A DNA stretch of 60,000 nt from Strigamia acuminata (lineage: Eukaryota; Arthropoda; Chilopoda; Geophilomorpha; Linotaeniidae): positions 12,446,517-12,506,516 of the forward strand of contig OX442318.1 in the NCBI GenBank assembly GCA_949358305.1. Reading direction: 5' to 3'. The translations under genes were made by a program, and so were the position numbers. A model generated the notes under the pieces. The model was not told the DNA's origin and did no database searches. It worked only from the letters and a program-made list of their open reading frames with translations. Below, piece by piece: positions 30,330 through 40,421 of the stretch (position 1 is the first letter of the stretch; every line of letters begins with the position of its first letter).

Positions 30330-33300
30330 ATGGACGCCCTTGATCGTTTGCGCGCTCAACAAGCCACGTCCAGAGAAGGAGCCAAGCGGTTATGTAATGC
30401 GGTACTCGTCGAATTAGCCAACGTTGCTCCAGAAATCCTCGCGTTGAAACGATTAAAAAACCAGTTGTTAGCAAAGAGTGAACAATTGACAGCGCTCGAC
30501 GATAAGATATCGCCGATGATTGTTACGCGTGCGGATTTGGAGAAAGAAGAAAGCGACAACGAAGATTTCCGTGAGTTGATAATCGACTCTCTTACCGATA
30601 TTGAAGTCAAATTGGAAGAACTTTTACGGCCACCAGCACCAGTTATACCCCCAGCGATTCCAATCGGCGGCAGCGCCACGAGCAACTCAGGCGAAGGGAC
30701 AATAAAGCTGCCAAAGTTAGTAATGCGGAATTTCAGCGGGAATCCTGTTGAGTGGTCAAAGTTTTGGTCCAATTTCGAGTTGAGTGTCCACGGCAACGGT
30801 TCACTTACAGCAAAAGCCAAATTCGTATATTTGAACTCAGTTCTCGAAGGTACTGCAGCAACAGTTGTTCATGGTCTCAAAATCAGCGATGAGAACTATG
30901 AAACTGCAGTGACTTTACTTCAAAATCGATTTGGGCGAAAAGAAGTCATCGTGAACGCTCACATTCAGACTTTGATGAAACTTAAACCAGTAAAACGAGT
31001 TAGCGACCTCGTTGAGTTGCGTAGACTCTACGACACGTGCGAATTGCATATTCGAAGTCTCGAGACTGAAGAAATCGATACAGCCACGTTTGGAATTGTA
31101 TTGTGTCCATTGATACGAAATGCGGTGCCTGACGTTATTGCACTTGATTTTGCACGCAAAAATAAAGAAAACACTCACGATATGAAACTGTTTTTGGAGT
31201 TTTTCAGAGCCGAACTGGAGTTACGAGAAGAACACGTAGCCGTGAGCGACCAGACAGAGAAACCAGCCGCCAAGACGTTCGTCGACTACAAGAAGCCGAC
31301 GCGTAACGACAAAATAGCCTCAGCCAATGCATTGACTACCAACGTTTCATCATCCAGTTGCGTATTCTGCGACGATGCGTCGCACAAGAAGGAAGATTGT
31401 CCGCTCAACATTCCAGATCGATTGAAGCGGTGCATGTCAAAACGAACGTGTTTTAGATGTTTGGGCAGCAAACATATGGCACGCAGCTGTCCCCAGAAAG
31501 AGAAGTGTGTGAACTGTGAGCGGTTTCACCATATCCTGTTGTGCGAAGCGTCGAATACCAAGCCAGAGACCGTGCTTGTGTCAACGTTGACAGCAGCAGC
31601 AATTACAGCAGAGAACACTGACTTATTTTTGCAAGTATTAATGACAAATGTGGAATCGAATTGTAAAACCAAGGCTGTGCAGTGCATGTTTGATGGCGGA
31701 AGCCACAGATCGTTTATTAGCCAGAAACTAGTGAATGAACTCGATGCCCAAGTAGTGGGAAAGCAGAACATGCAGATTTCTAGTTTTGGCGATTCCAAAA
31801 CTGAAAGCGTTTGTCGTCGTCGCGTAAAAGTGACTTTGCGAAATATAACTGATACTAATAAATTTATTGATCTAGAATTAATTGAAGTACCAAGAATAAC
31901 TCACTCAGTCGCGAGGCAGTCAGGACCAAACGTGCGCGAGATGTTGCGCAAACACAAGATCGCGTTAAACATCGACCAGATGTCGACCCAGCAAGACGAG
32001 GTGGCAATTTTAATTGGAGCGGACCACTTTTGGCGTATCGTAACAGGCGAATCAAAACGTTTAGATGAGGGATTGATGTGTCTTCACACGTCTCTCGGTT
32101 GGACAATCCACGGCGCGATCAGAAGCCAAGATGAAACGGTTAGACAGTCAGCAACCCACGTGAATCTTGTGCAGTACGAAGACCGACTCGACCACCTTCT
32201 TCAACGTTTTTGGGAGTTGGAAGCAGTAGGCATCCCCCACGAAACTCTCACCAGCGCCCAGGACGAAGATGATCAAGCAGTAGCAAAATTTAAAGAGTCC
32301 ATCAACTGGACGGGTGAGCGGTACGAGGTGCGACTGCCTTGGTTGCTGGACAAATCAGAGTTGGACAGCAACTATCAAATTGCACTTAAGAGACTGTGGA
32401 ATCTTGTTCGCAAGTTTAAACAAAATCCGGACTTGTACCACCGCTATAAGAAGGTTCTGGACGACCAGAAAATCGCTGGAATAATCGAAACGGCCCCAGA
32501 AGTAGCCAACCAGACTGGGTGTTACTACCTCCCACATCGACCAGTAATTCGAGAGCGGAGAAGCACCACAAAATTGCGCATAGTCTACGACGCCTCGTCG
32601 CACGCGCAGAAGAGTCGCTCTCTCAACGACTGCCTGTTTACAGGGCCAAATCTCCTTCCAGAATTAATCAATGCCCTTTTATTTTTCAGACAATTCATTG
32701 TGGCATTGATTGGAGACATTAAACAAGCGTTTCATCAAATTTTGCTGGCGTTAGCTGACCGAGATGCGGTGAGGTTTCTGTGGATCGCGGATGGATGGGA
32801 CGTTGAAGGACCAATCGTGTTGGAGATTCTCCGACAAACCAGAGTCCTATTTGGAGCATCTCCAAGTCCCTATCTCTTGAACGGAACGATACAACACCAT
32901 CTCGAACAATATGCAGATCGTTTTCCCGAATTAATTATGAAATTGTTAAAGAGATTTTATGTTGATGACTTTTTGAACAGTGAAAAGACAACAACAGAAG
33001 CCATTGATGTCTACAAGAAGACGTCAACCATCATGCTCGAAGCCAATATGGAGCTGGTGAAATGGTACAGCAATTCCCCAGTGCTACGAGAGCAATTTGC
33101 TGCTGACCATCCAACTGCAACGTTCGAGGATGAGCAAAAAGTGTTGGGGTTAAAGTGGAACGGCGTTAGAGACGATTTATCACTGGAACTCGAGGATGTG
33201 AGGGCAACTTTAGAGCGTGATTCGAACACTAAACGTCAGGTTATTCAGTTGGTTGCACAGATATTCGATCCTTTAGGATTTGCTTCGCCGTTTACAGTTT

Positions 33301-35528
33301 CAGGAAAGCTGTTTTTCCAGCAGTTGTGGAAGTTGCAGATTGGGTGGGACAATCGTGTCCCCCTCGAACTTATCGAACAATGGGAGAAATGGAAAGTGCA
33401 GTTGCCATTGTTAGAACATATTCGCGTGCCACGGCATTTTGGCTTGGATGCAGACCTGAACAATCACGAAATCCACCTTTTTTGTGATGCAAGCCCCTTA
33501 GCGTACGGGGTGGTGGCGTACAATCGTGTGCGTCACCCAAATGGAAGTTGTAATGTATTTTTTATTCTTTCCAAATGCAGGATCGCACCAATTAAGACGA
33601 TTACGTTGCCCAGACTCGAGTTGATGGGAGCTTTGCTGCTGGCCAGAATTGCGCACAGACTGAAACAATTCACCACTGCAAAAGTTACAGCTTGGACAGA
33701 TTCGACAATCGTTTTGTGTTGGTTGAACGAGAAAAGGAAAGCCATTCCATTCGTAGCCAGGAGAGTGGAGGAAATCCAGATACACGTACCTTTTTCGAGT
33801 TGGCGACACTGTCCAGGAGTCCAGAATCCAGCAGACCTTCTAACACGAGGGATAGATGCAGAGGCGTTGATTCAAGCGAATACGTGGTGGAATGGCCCCG
33901 AGTGGCTTGTGAAGGACGAGAACGAATGGCCAGACATTAAAATAGACGAGAATAGCGACGAGATCGATTCAGATGACTATTTGGCAGCAGCAGCCGTGAT
34001 TCCAGAGCCACCATTGATGGACGAGCCATCAAAATACGGCAGCTGGAGACGATTAGTACGAGTGACCGGATGGGTGCAAAGATTCGTCAAAAACACCAGA
34101 GACAAAGTTAGAAATGGCGCACCGTTGACGGTGGATGAATTATCGGCAGCAGAGCTTTATTGGCTTCGTGTAATGCAACAATCGAACTTTGCAACAGAAC
34201 TCGCAGCACTCAGCCATCGTCAGGAGTTCGCTCATAACTCTTTTTTGAACAAAGTCTCGTGTTATATAGACGAAAATGGTTTAATGCGATTGAATACCAG
34301 ATTGCGATGGGCAAAAATCGACAGCAACATGAAAAATCCTTATGTTTTGCCCTCAAATCACATTTTAACCACTCTTATCGTTTCAGAAGCACATCAAAGA
34401 ATTTTCCACGGTGGACTTGGAGAGACTTTGGCAGAAATTCGTCAAAAGTTTTGGATGCCAAAGCTGAGAAGGACAGTAAAAAGCGTGTTACACAAATGTT
34501 TCGTGTGCAAGCGAGTGCAAGGACGTTTCGTGCGCCAGACAGAATCATCGTTGCCACCAGATCGTGTCACTCAAGCTGAGCCATTTCAAGTCGTTGGAGT
34601 CGACTTCGCGGGCCCATTGTACCAACGTAGTGGAGAAAAATGCTACATCGTCGTGTTCACGTGTGCGGTTGTTCGAGCCGTGCACTTGGAATTAGTTTCA
34701 AGCATGAATACGGAGCGATTCATTCAGGCATTGAAACGATTTTTTGCGCGCAGAGGAGTCCCAAGCACGATCTACTCCGACAATGCGCTGACGTTCAAGC
34801 GAACAGAGAAAGAACTTTGTGTTTTGTTGAATGCAGTGAGAGGTGAACAGATACAAGGATTTCTGACCGAACGAGGCGTGAAATGGCAGTATATAGTCGA
34901 ACGTGCACCGTGGTGGGGTGGCTTTTGGGAGCGAATGGTGAAGTCAACTAAGTCCAGCTTGAAAAAGGTCTTGGGAAAGTCATCTCTAGATTTTGAAGAA
35001 TTGACAACCATTCTCTCGGAAGTCGAGTCGTGCATAAATTCGCGACCACTCTCCTACGTATACACTGAAGACGAAGACAGTCACCCACTCACTCCAGCTC
35101 ATTTTCTGGTCGGAAAACGAAGCTGTACTTTGCCAGACCCCAGCCAAAAAACGATTCAACAGTTGCCATCGACATCAGTCACGATTTTGAAGCGTTGGAA
35201 ACTCCGTCAACTGAAGTTAGGACATTGGTGGACGCGATGGCAAAAGGAATATCTCACCGAGCTGAGAGTTCACCGTAAAAATGATAAGAATTCACGAGAA
35301 GTTAAACAAGGAGATGTAGTTCTCGTAGAAGAGTTAAACCAGCCCAGGATGACCTGGAAAATAGGAAGAGTCGTTGAGATATTCCGTGGACGAGACGGTC
35401 GTGTTCGCGCATGTGAGATAAAGTTACCAGTCGGAAAGAACTTGCGTCGACCAGTACAGCGATTGTGCGTTCTGGAAACTCACGACATGGAAGAGTTGAG
35501 TGGTGATACCACTCCGGCCCCAGTGTGA
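30330..35528 (+). CDS. BEL-1 gag-pol polyprotein (1732 aa, intact)
   Basis: Start chosen at ATG 30330 (context caaaATGg); a frame-open TTG lies six codons earlier. Order seen: coiled gag region with the DUF1759-type domain; CCHC zinc knuckles (C344, C374 and following); retropepsin-like protease with DGGS in place of DTG (D455); reverse transcriptase with YVDD at 877-880; RNase H (D1053, D1124); integrase HHCC zinc finger (H1355, H1360, C1390, C1393); integrase catalytic D1425, D1484, E1534; C-terminal DUF5641-type tail. Length and order are those of BEL/Pao elements. It acts in cytoplasmic particles and then in the nucleus. The stop codon TGA overlaps the first bases of the 3' LTR. Confidence 0.95.
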   Translation: MDALDRLRAQQATSREGAKRLCNAVLVELANVAPEILALKRLKNQLLAKSEQLTALDDKISPMIVTRADLEKEESDNEDFRELIIDSLTDIEVKLEELLRPPAPVIPPAIPIGGSATSNSGEGTIKLPKLVMRNFSGNPVEWSKFWSNFELSVHGNGSLTAKAKFVYLNSVLEGTAATVVHGLKISDENYETAVTLLQNRFGRKEVIVNAHIQTLMKLKPVKRVSDLVELRRLYDTCELHIRSLETEEIDTATFGIVLCPLIRNAVPDVIALDFARKNKENTHDMKLFLEFFRAELELREEHVAVSDQTEKPAAKTFVDYKKPTRNDKIASANALTTNVSSSSCVFCDDASHKKEDCPLNIPDRLKRCMSKRTCFRCLGSKHMARSCPQKEKCVNCERFHHILLCEASNTKPETVLVSTLTAAAITAENTDLFLQVLMTNVESNCKTKAVQCMFDGGSHRSFISQKLVNELDAQVVGKQNMQISSFGDSKTESVCRRRVKVTLRNITDTNKFIDLELIEVPRITHSVARQSGPNVREMLRKHKIALNIDQMSTQQDEVAILIGADHFWRIVTGESKRLDEGLMCLHTSLGWTIHGAIRSQDETVRQSATHVNLVQYEDRLDHLLQRFWELEAVGIPHETLTSAQDEDDQAVAKFKESINWTGERYEVRLPWLLDKSELDSNYQIALKRLWNLVRKFKQNPDLYHRYKKVLDDQKIAGIIETAPEVANQTGCYYLPHRPVIRERRSTTKLRIVYDASSHAQKSRSLNDCLFTGPNLLPELINALLFFRQFIVALIGDIKQAFHQILLALADRDAVRFLWIADGWDVEGPIVLEILRQTRVLFGASPSPYLLNGTIQHHLEQYADRFPELIMKLLKRFYVDDFLNSEKTTTEAIDVYKKTSTIMLEANMELVKWYSNSPVLREQFAADHPTATFEDEQKVLGLKWNGVRDDLSLELEDVRATLERDSNTKRQVIQLVAQIFDPLGFASPFTVSGKLFFQQLWKLQIGWDNRVPLELIEQWEKWKVQLPLLEHIRVPRHFGLDADLNNHEIHLFCDASPLAYGVVAYNRVRHPNGSCNVFFILSKCRIAPIKTITLPRLELMGALLLARIAHRLKQFTTAKVTAWTDSTIVLCWLNEKRKAIPFVARRVEEIQIHVPFSSWRHCPGVQNPADLLTRGIDAEALIQANTWWNGPEWLVKDENEWPDIKIDENSDEIDSDDYLAAAAVIPEPPLMDEPSKYGSWRRLVRVTGWVQRFVKNTRDKVRNGAPLTVDELSAAELYWLRVMQQSNFATELAALSHRQEFAHNSFLNKVSCYIDENGLMRLNTRLRWAKIDSNMKNPYVLPSNHILTTLIVSEAHQRIFHGGLGETLAEIRQKFWMPKLRRTVKSVLHKCFVCKRVQGRFVRQTESSLPPDRVTQAEPFQVVGVDFAGPLYQRSGEKCYIVVFTCAVVRAVHLELVSSMNTERFIQALKRFFARRGVPSTIYSDNALTFKRTEKELCVLLNAVRGEQIQGFLTERGVKWQYIVERAPWWGGFWERMVKSTKSSLKKVLGKSSLDFEELTTILSEVESCINSRPLSYVYTEDEDSHPLTPAHFLVGKRSCTLPDPSQKTIQQLPSTSVTILKRWKLRQLKLGHWWTRWQKEYLTELRVHRKNDKNSREVKQGDVVLVEELNQPRMTWKIGRVVEIFRGRDGRVRACEIKLPVGKNLRRPVQRLCVLETHDMEELSGDTTPAPV

Positions 35529-35852
35529 AAACTGGCGTTGTTAGAAGTAACAAGGTCGCACGAGTTCGAGGGAAAGAGCACGGCGCAGCACAGAGAAGCC
35601 AACCTGCAGGAGGTGTTTTTGAGTGATATTGGATGACGCGTGACCGGAAGTGCTGTAAAAGTGTCATAAATTATCTTGTTTCACCCTTTGTTCCCCTGAA
35701 TTTGTACTTGTGACCCCCAGAAATTACAATAAACTTGTTCTTAACCCAAAAAAGACATGCTTTATTTCGAGAATTCATAAAAGTTAGAAAAGTAGTAAAT
35801 TTACACAGTTTTAGTCAAAATTAGTTACAAATCGACTTTGCGAATCTTCAAA
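35524..35852 (+). repeat. BEL-1 3' LTR, abutting the NACHT start codon
   Basis: 329 bp, same sequence as the 5' LTR by eye. Its first bases TGTGA supply the gag-pol stop. Its last base is three bases before the NACHT ATG (35856). No purine tract lies directly before it ('ctccggccccag'). It carries AATAAA and two short upstream ATGs. Confidence 0.9.
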
Positions 35853-35857
35853 ACAAT
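35853..35857 (+). repeat. BEL-1 target-site duplication, right copy, includes A and T of the NACHT ATG
   Basis: 'acaat' followed by 'ggg' re-forms the ATG at 35856-35858. The original uninterrupted site would have read 'tttgtaacaatgggtaac'. Confidence 0.85.
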
Positions 35858-36024
35858 GGGTAACAGTAACAGATGCAGTGAGAACAGAAAAAAAGCAGAA
35901 AAGCAAAATACAGAAAAGCACGTTGGCAGCGGAACCGTTCCTATACAAATTCACGATGTAAAAAATGTTACATTTACAGTTGAAACAAACGTGAGCAATC
36001 CATCTACTTCAGCAGACGGAGGAG
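35856..36024 (+). CDS. NACHT gene exon 1: N-terminal region
   Basis: 56 codons plus one base, phase 1. Basic start (MGNSNRCSENRKKAEK), then a beta-prone stretch PIQIHDVKNVTFTVE, then Ser/Thr-rich linker. The IQI-x4-N pattern recalls RHIM-type amyloid signalling motifs, but the usual Gly after IQI is His here. No CARD, Pyrin, TIR or death domain. Confidence 0.7.
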
Positions 36025-38813
36025 GTTAGTACTGTTTTCAATCATCTTGACAAATAACATTTGAATTAAAAAAACGTCAAATTTGCAAATTTTATAGCAC
36101 ATACGAGCAAGCACGAAGCGAATGTCACTCCATGTTGCCCAATGATTGACAACGAAGAACAGTGCGATGCTCTCAAGAAAACGCTGAAACGATTCTACAA
36201 AACTTCTTTAGCTTTGCCCAAAGTCGCCTGGTTGAACACCGGACAAGATTTGTCGTTGGTTGAACATTACGCGAGACTACAACTCACGGAGTCAAACGAA
36301 GTAGTAGAATTGGAAGAAATCTTCAAGCCGAAGGATAATGAAAGTCCCCTCCGAATACGGATCGAAGCGCAACCCGGGTACGGAAAAACAACGCTGGCGA
36401 CCAAGCTGGCATTCGATTGGGCGACAAACAAAGAATACGTCAATTTCAAATTAGCTTTCTTTATACCGTTACGAGAAATTCAACAACGAAGCTTTGAAGA
36501 TGTAATTGTGCAAACGGCAATCACCTGCGGTTATAATGGTAGCAGCGATGTTATTCAAATGATAAATCGTCACGAGAAAGAAACGCTGTTCATTCTGGAC
36601 GGCTTAGATGAACTCTCGCTGGAACAGAGAAGAGAAATAATAAAAATACTGTTCTCGCAGCGGTTCACTGAGGTAACTGTAGTGGTGACTTGCAGAACGG
36701 GGTTATTCGAGTTAACTAAAGAAGAGCAAACTGAATTGTTCGGATTCAAGCCCATGCGCCAAAACTTCGGTGATAAAGAAATCTGCATATTAGGCATACA
36801 AAGTGAGGATGAGAAACGGAAATTTCTATGTAAATTTATTCCACCAGAAAAAGTCGATCAGATTGATAAGGTAATATCATCGCAACTCACAATCTTTGAT
36901 TCACCGTTACTTCTAATGGTGATACCAGTCATATTTGAACACGACAGAAACATGGCACAATTCTCAACGAAAACAGACGTTTATAAAAACCTGTTCAATT
37001 CTCTTGTGAAGCACAGTTGTGCAAAACGCGGAGAAGATATCGACAGAGATTTCGACCTTTTTAGTTTCAAGTCATCCCTCAACAAATTTCAAGATCTTCT
37101 TCAAGACTTTGGAGTGTTCTCATTTCTAAAATTTTTCGAAAATGATTTCAAGTTTGAAAGCGACGATTTGACCACCAAAATGTATAACCTCGGCTTTCTA
37201 CAATACAACAGACAAATGACATGTTTTACATCAAAGAGTTATTACGAACCATTCCACCTGTCAATTTTAGAATTTGCAGCAGCATTTGCGTTTTGGGGGT
37301 TCTTCAAATTAAAGGAGTCTGAATTCACGGAAATCCTTGCAACAATTGTCACTTATTTCCTACTAACTGAAGGAACATCTCTAATTATGCCTTTTGTCGC
37401 AAACTTGGTCGCAAATGATTTGGACCGGTTGTTGTACAGAATGTATTCATTTAGACCCTTTTTTCTGTGCTTTCTTGATTGTACAGTACGCCTCTTCTCG
37501 GAATGTTCAGTGTCCACAATTTCTAAAAGTGAATATCTCAAAGAATTTATTCCACCAAACTTCCAGTTGTCGAATCATACATATAAAAATAATCCAAGTT
37601 TATGCAAAGAATTAGTCGAATGTGGAATCAAATACGGCAAAATTAAAACAATCGAAATTATAGAAAATGTGCCGTCGGAATTATTCACAAATGAAATTGC
37701 TACTCATTTCAAAGTAATTTTTCAAAAACATTTGATTGTAGCATTGTCAAATGTACCATGCAAATTGCCAGAGTATCTTTCTTGCAATATTCCATTCGAT
37801 GGAACGTTGAGTGAATGTTTGCACTTTGTGGCATCTCCACAATTCGGATCTTGTCTGAATTTTTCCAATCCCAAATCTTCAAACGAATTTCTTCAATTGG
37901 CAGTGAAGGAAGAAGCATTCAAGAGTATCAAATATCGTTTGTTACAAATTATAACAACAAATGATAGTGAAAAGCAAGTTGTTATAAAACTCATAGAAAA
38001 TAATCAAGTTCAAAATCTGGAGCTTGTCGGAAACAAAGAGTTGGACATGAGTGACTTTACTTTGGCTGCTGCTCAATCAACTTATTTGACTCGCTTAGAA
38101 CTCATCAACCTGACCATTGACTTAGGTGGCCTTACTAATGGTGGAACTAAGCATTACGATCACCTGTTTCTAAGAGATTGCAGTTTAACTTTCAACGATA
38201 AAAATTCACTCGATAATGGAACAATATCTTCATTCGGTTGTCGTTTCAATGATTTATATCGTTTGATAAAAGATCATCCTGATTGGCCTGGTTTTGAAAG
38301 TGTTCAGCATTTTTCAATCGGCATAAAAAGTGCTAACGAATTGAAAATGATAAACAGTTCGGTTTCAAGAACCTGCAAACTTTGTTCCTCGAGTTAGAAA
38401 ACCCAATAGAAGATGACAAATTATTGGCAAAGTGCATCCATCGCCTTCCAATTGTTAAACTAATCCTTCAAAGAGGTCGTGTTGCTGATTATCGGTCGAA
38501 CCTATTCCAACACATGAACGATTGCTGGATGGAGGAAAAGAATTCACATTTAAAAACAATAGAGTTTTATTTTGCTAAATCAAACGGGTCAGAAATGTGT
38601 CACTTAATGACTGGACTCGAACGCAAGTATTGGGATAAGGTCCGTTTAATTTCATATGGATATGTATTAAATAAAATTAGTTTTTACCTCTCGGATTATA
38701 ATGTATCGTATATTAATTTGGCCGCTGAAATTGTAGAAAGTGAAACGGATATTGATTATCATTTTTATTTTTCTAAGCATAATGTTGCATTATTTGATAT
38801 AACAAGAAAATAA
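35856..38813 (+). CDS. NACHT-LRR (NLR-type) protein, two exons, one apparent frameshift
   Basis: Exon 1 35856-36024; 73-bp intron with donor G|GTTAGT and acceptor TTTATAG; exon 2 36098-38813. About 960 residues if the 3' frames are joined. Short N-terminus of about 70 residues without a death-fold; then an LKRFY-type linker; NACHT NTPase with Walker A GYGKTT (about 150-155) and Walker B ILDGLDEL (D224); helical and winged-helix region; C-terminal leucine-rich repeats (LTRLELINLTI, NLQTLFLELEN). NLR proteins are cytosolic ATP-dependent sensors that oligomerise on ligand binding. The first frame stops at 38397. A frame offset by one base opens from about 38340 and carries the last LRRs to 38813, so a base is missing near 38340-38380, probably in an A-run. 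Poly-A signal at 38875. Its own promoter is displaced by BEL-1. Confidence 0.8.
36098..38397 (+). CDS. NACHT gene exon 2: NACHT and first LRR part
   Basis: Opens in phase with exon 1 (G+CA gives Ala). NACHT motifs as described in the gene entry; this first frame ends at TAG 38395-38397 after a non-LRR tail that looks out of frame. Confidence 0.85.
38356..38813 (+). CDS. NACHT gene: 3' LRR part in the shifted frame
   Basis: This frame is closed by a TAA just before about 38337 and reads QFGFKNLQTLFLELENP across the junction, a convincing leucine-rich repeat, then about 135 more codons to TAA. It belongs to the same protein by content and lack of any splice signal between. Confidence 0.65.
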
Positions 38814-39489
38814 CAATAATTTATGTAAGGTTGATAAATCACTGAACAATAATGTATAAATTCTTCCAACTATAAATAAATAATTAAAATAGGTGTCATC
38901 ACTTTTAGATTTCATTGATTGTGGGAATATAGTGGGCATGCGCAACATTTCAAACGTGGGAATGCCGTCACACGTATCAACACGAAACGACAGAAACGAG
39001 TCGTTTTAGACTTTTTGAATGCAGCTAGTGACACATGTTTAACTGGAATTTGAAACACACTTTTCGAATGCAGTTAGGATGCAAGTGCAACTACAAGTAT
39101 CAATCCATTTTTTCTAACTTATTTACTGCAACAGCCATTCAATCATCTCTATTAATTGCAAAAGAATAAAGGTTTGTAAACAAACACAAAAAGAAAAAGA
39201 CTGGAGCATGAGAGTCATAACACCACAAACTCCAACACCCGATTGCAAACACACGGATTCAAACGAAAACGATAAAGCGATTGAAATTTAAATGGTGGAC
39301 TGCTTACTTCGTATTTACTAAAGTCAGTCGCGCTCGGACTTCCTCTTCCTTTTAATCCTAATTCGCCTTAAGAGGATAAGAAAGCGGCTTCACCGTGGTT
39401 ACTAAACTTAACCTTACAGGCTAATTAATCCTCGGGTTGAAACAGGAGCTGGACAATCTAAGATTGTCCTGTAAGATTGTCAATCTTAC
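38814..39489. other. Spacer between the NACHT gene and Ig copy 2
   Basis: Holds the NACHT poly-A signal (about 38875). The 38962-39031 segment resembles Ig copy 1 intron 2 at 20511-20588. Just before the duplication border is small palindromic filler ('acaatctaagattgt', 39453-39467, and 'gtaagattgtc' repeats). No other gene seen. Confidence 0.45.
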
Positions 39490-39492
39490 AGA

Positions 39493-39714
39493 ACAATCTA
39501 AATGTGTCTATGGATTGCAACGTTATTTCAGCCAACCCAGATGATGTCATCGAGTACAAATGGCTATTCAAAGGCGAAGTTTTGATCAAGACTTCTGATC
39601 CCGTTTATATTTTGACTGAAATCGACCGATTTGATTCCTGCAACTACTCCTGCAAGGCTCGCAGTTCGTTAGGTTGGGGCGAAGAATCGGTCGAACAGGA
39701 ACTGCGTATAGAAT
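39493..39714 (+). pseudogene. Ig copy 2, partial D3 exon
   Basis: Matches copy 1 exon 4 from 'caatctaaatgtgtc' to the donor T|GTAAGA. The first 50 or so bases, including the acceptor, are missing. FDSG of the D-x-G-x-Y-x-C motif is FDSC here. Confidence 0.85.
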
Positions 39715-39860
39715 GTAAGATTTTGAATTTGTTGAGTGGCTTCCTGAACATTCTCAAGTAACAGTTTGGTCAACATAACAACCTCGACCAATGCAGACAG
39801 TTGTAATGTAACTGTTCTGCTGCACGTATACCTACGGTCCACGTGTCCGCTCACAAGGGT

Positions 39861-40212
39861 CGCAATACTGTATTTCTTCGAATTAAACTGGCCCCCGATT
39901 ACAAGCCGGGGCTAATAGACCATAAAAAATTAATGGGTCAAGTAATATGTTTATGCACGAGGTATTCAAAGAGTGGAAACACAATAAAATAAAAACTGAC
40001 AACAAAAACAGTCCCATTATGACAATTTTGTACTAAGTAGAAAAAATTGGCACATTGGCACTTTGAACCTGCATAGGCAGTACGTATGCACCGTACGTAC
40101 GATTTGAATTAAAGGTCGCGCTTGATTAGAAGTCGCCTTCGATTAAGGTCGCGGCAAAAAATTGCTTTTGCAATTATAAGCCACGACTTTTAATCGAAGA
40201 AATACGATAATA
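39861..40212. mobile_element. Older intronic MITE, copy 2 version
   Basis: Left 'tatttcttcgaattaaact', right 'cttttaatcgaagaaatac', clearer inverted ends than the equivalent element in copy 1 (22742-23031). Inherited with the duplication. Confidence 0.6.
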
Positions 40213-40235
40213 CATTTTGCTTTCAATCATTTCAG

Positions 40236-40350
40236 ATCTACCAAGTCCCGCCCACTTATATTATTATCCAACCATTATAGTGAATGGAAAAGCATTTACC
40301 TTGTCGTGTGAAGTCCATGATCTGGGAAATCCTCCTGCAACAAAATACAA
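40236..40350 (+). pseudogene. Ig copy 2, first D4 exon
   Basis: 115 nt, in frame with the next exon because its A-run has four As. The donor is GTATGG in place of GTAAGA, probably weaker. Confidence 0.8.
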
Positions 40351-40421
40351 GTATGGAAATTAAAATAAATATTAAAAAAAAAATCTTTCAATAATCGTCA
40401 ATATTTTCTCTTCATTTACAG

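Larger units (their letters stand above)
29902..35852 (+). mobile_element. BEL-1: complete BEL/Pao LTR retrotransposon, 5951 bp
   Basis: Two 329-bp LTRs, a tRNA-Phe primer site, one long gag-pol frame and a 5-bp target duplication. The LTRs are identical by eye and the frame has no stop, so the insertion is recent and the copy looks intact. BEL/Pao elements move through an RNA intermediate in virus-like particles. The family keeps gag, protease, reverse transcriptase, RNase H and integrase in this order. No env-like frame follows. It sits in the start codon of the NACHT gene in the same orientation. Confidence 0.95.

Noticed and set aside
30356-35667. Shadow frames inside BEL-1 and BEL-2 on both strands
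   Set aside because: All lie within the well-supported gag-pol frames and lack family motifs.
35856-35880. N-myristoylation signal at the NACHT N-terminus (MGNSN...)
   Set aside because: Gly2 is present but residue 6 is Arg, whereas the usual pattern needs a small residue there, so I do not claim it.
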